Assembly: GCA_945952425.1 (NCBI GenBank)
Contig: CAMFIX010000187.1
Span: forward strand, 1-6,292
DNA from: an uncultured Pseudorhodobacter sp.
GTDB taxonomy: Bacteria; Pseudomonadota; Alphaproteobacteria; Rhodobacterales; Rhodobacteraceae
Reading direction: 5' to 3'
Length of the DNA: 6,292 nucleotides
This document shows positions 6,267 to 6,292 of the stretch, one piece after another; positions within the stretch are counted from its first letter, which is position 1; every line of letters begins with the position of its first letter. Both the position numbers and the translations under genes were made by a program. The notes under the pieces were generated by a model. It ran no database searches. It had not been told where the DNA came from and worked only from the letters and a program-made list of their open reading frames with translations.

Positions 6267-6292
6267 CTGTCTCTTATACACATCTGACGCTG
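6267..6292. other. Nextera (Tn5) sequencing-adapter sequence at the contig end, not genomic
   Basis: The 19-base Tn5 mosaic end CTGTCTCTTATACACATCT (6267-6285) is followed by GACGCTG, which are the next bases of the reverse complement of the standard Nextera Read 1 (i5-side) transposase adapter. The match runs to the last base of the window. The genomic sequence therefore stops at or before 6266 and these 26 bases should be trimmed. Confidence 0.97.

Noticed and set aside
6267..6285. Natural Tn5/IS50-type transposon end
   Set aside because: The sequence is the engineered 19-bp mosaic end and continues with the commercial Nextera adapter bases to the exact end of the contig.

Overview
The window looks like the end of a contig from a high-GC alphaproteobacterium, probably of the Rhodobacteraceae (Rhodobacter/Paracoccus-like). 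This is inferred from the GC-rich codon usage and the style of the proteins; there is no rRNA or other taxonomic marker. All genes lie on the + strand.

Layout: (1) 1-333, the end of an unidentified open frame that is probably cut by the window start. (2) 334-771, a 438-base non-coding region holding a possible terminator-like hairpin, a 10-bp direct repeat, a TTGACA promoter element and two near-identical palindromes that look like operators for a LacI-family repressor. (3) 772 to the end, a carbohydrate-uptake and utilisation operon: periplasmic sugar-binding protein (772-2022), a strong stem-loop (2031-2059), MalF-type permease (2101-2973), MalG-type permease (2966-3794, carrying a frameshift near 3711-3719), LacI-family regulator (3791-4786), and a GH127-family (DUF1680) glycosidase, putative beta-L-arabinofuranosidase (from 4798, cut off after about 489 codons). 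(4) 6267-6292, Nextera/Tn5 sequencing-adapter sequence, not genomic DNA.

Proposed working: the binding protein captures an oligosaccharide in the periplasm, the two permeases with an ATPase not encoded here import it, and the cytoplasmic GH127 enzyme, which has no signal peptide, removes beta-L-arabinofuranosyl (or related) residues. The LacI-type protein would repress the operon through the twin palindromes around the promoter and be relieved by the sugar. The transporter substrate is inferred only from the GH127 neighbour.

Most notable points: the paired operator-like palindromes 52 bp apart, each one base from the same perfect 14-bp palindrome with a central CG; the frameshift that destroys the last membrane helix of the second permease and artificially joins its frame to the LacI gene; the 12-bp perfect stem between the binding-protein and permease genes, as in mal-type operons; and the adapter at the end. 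I do not see an unprecedented system: this is a recognisable sugar ABC/GH127 locus with some unusual local details.
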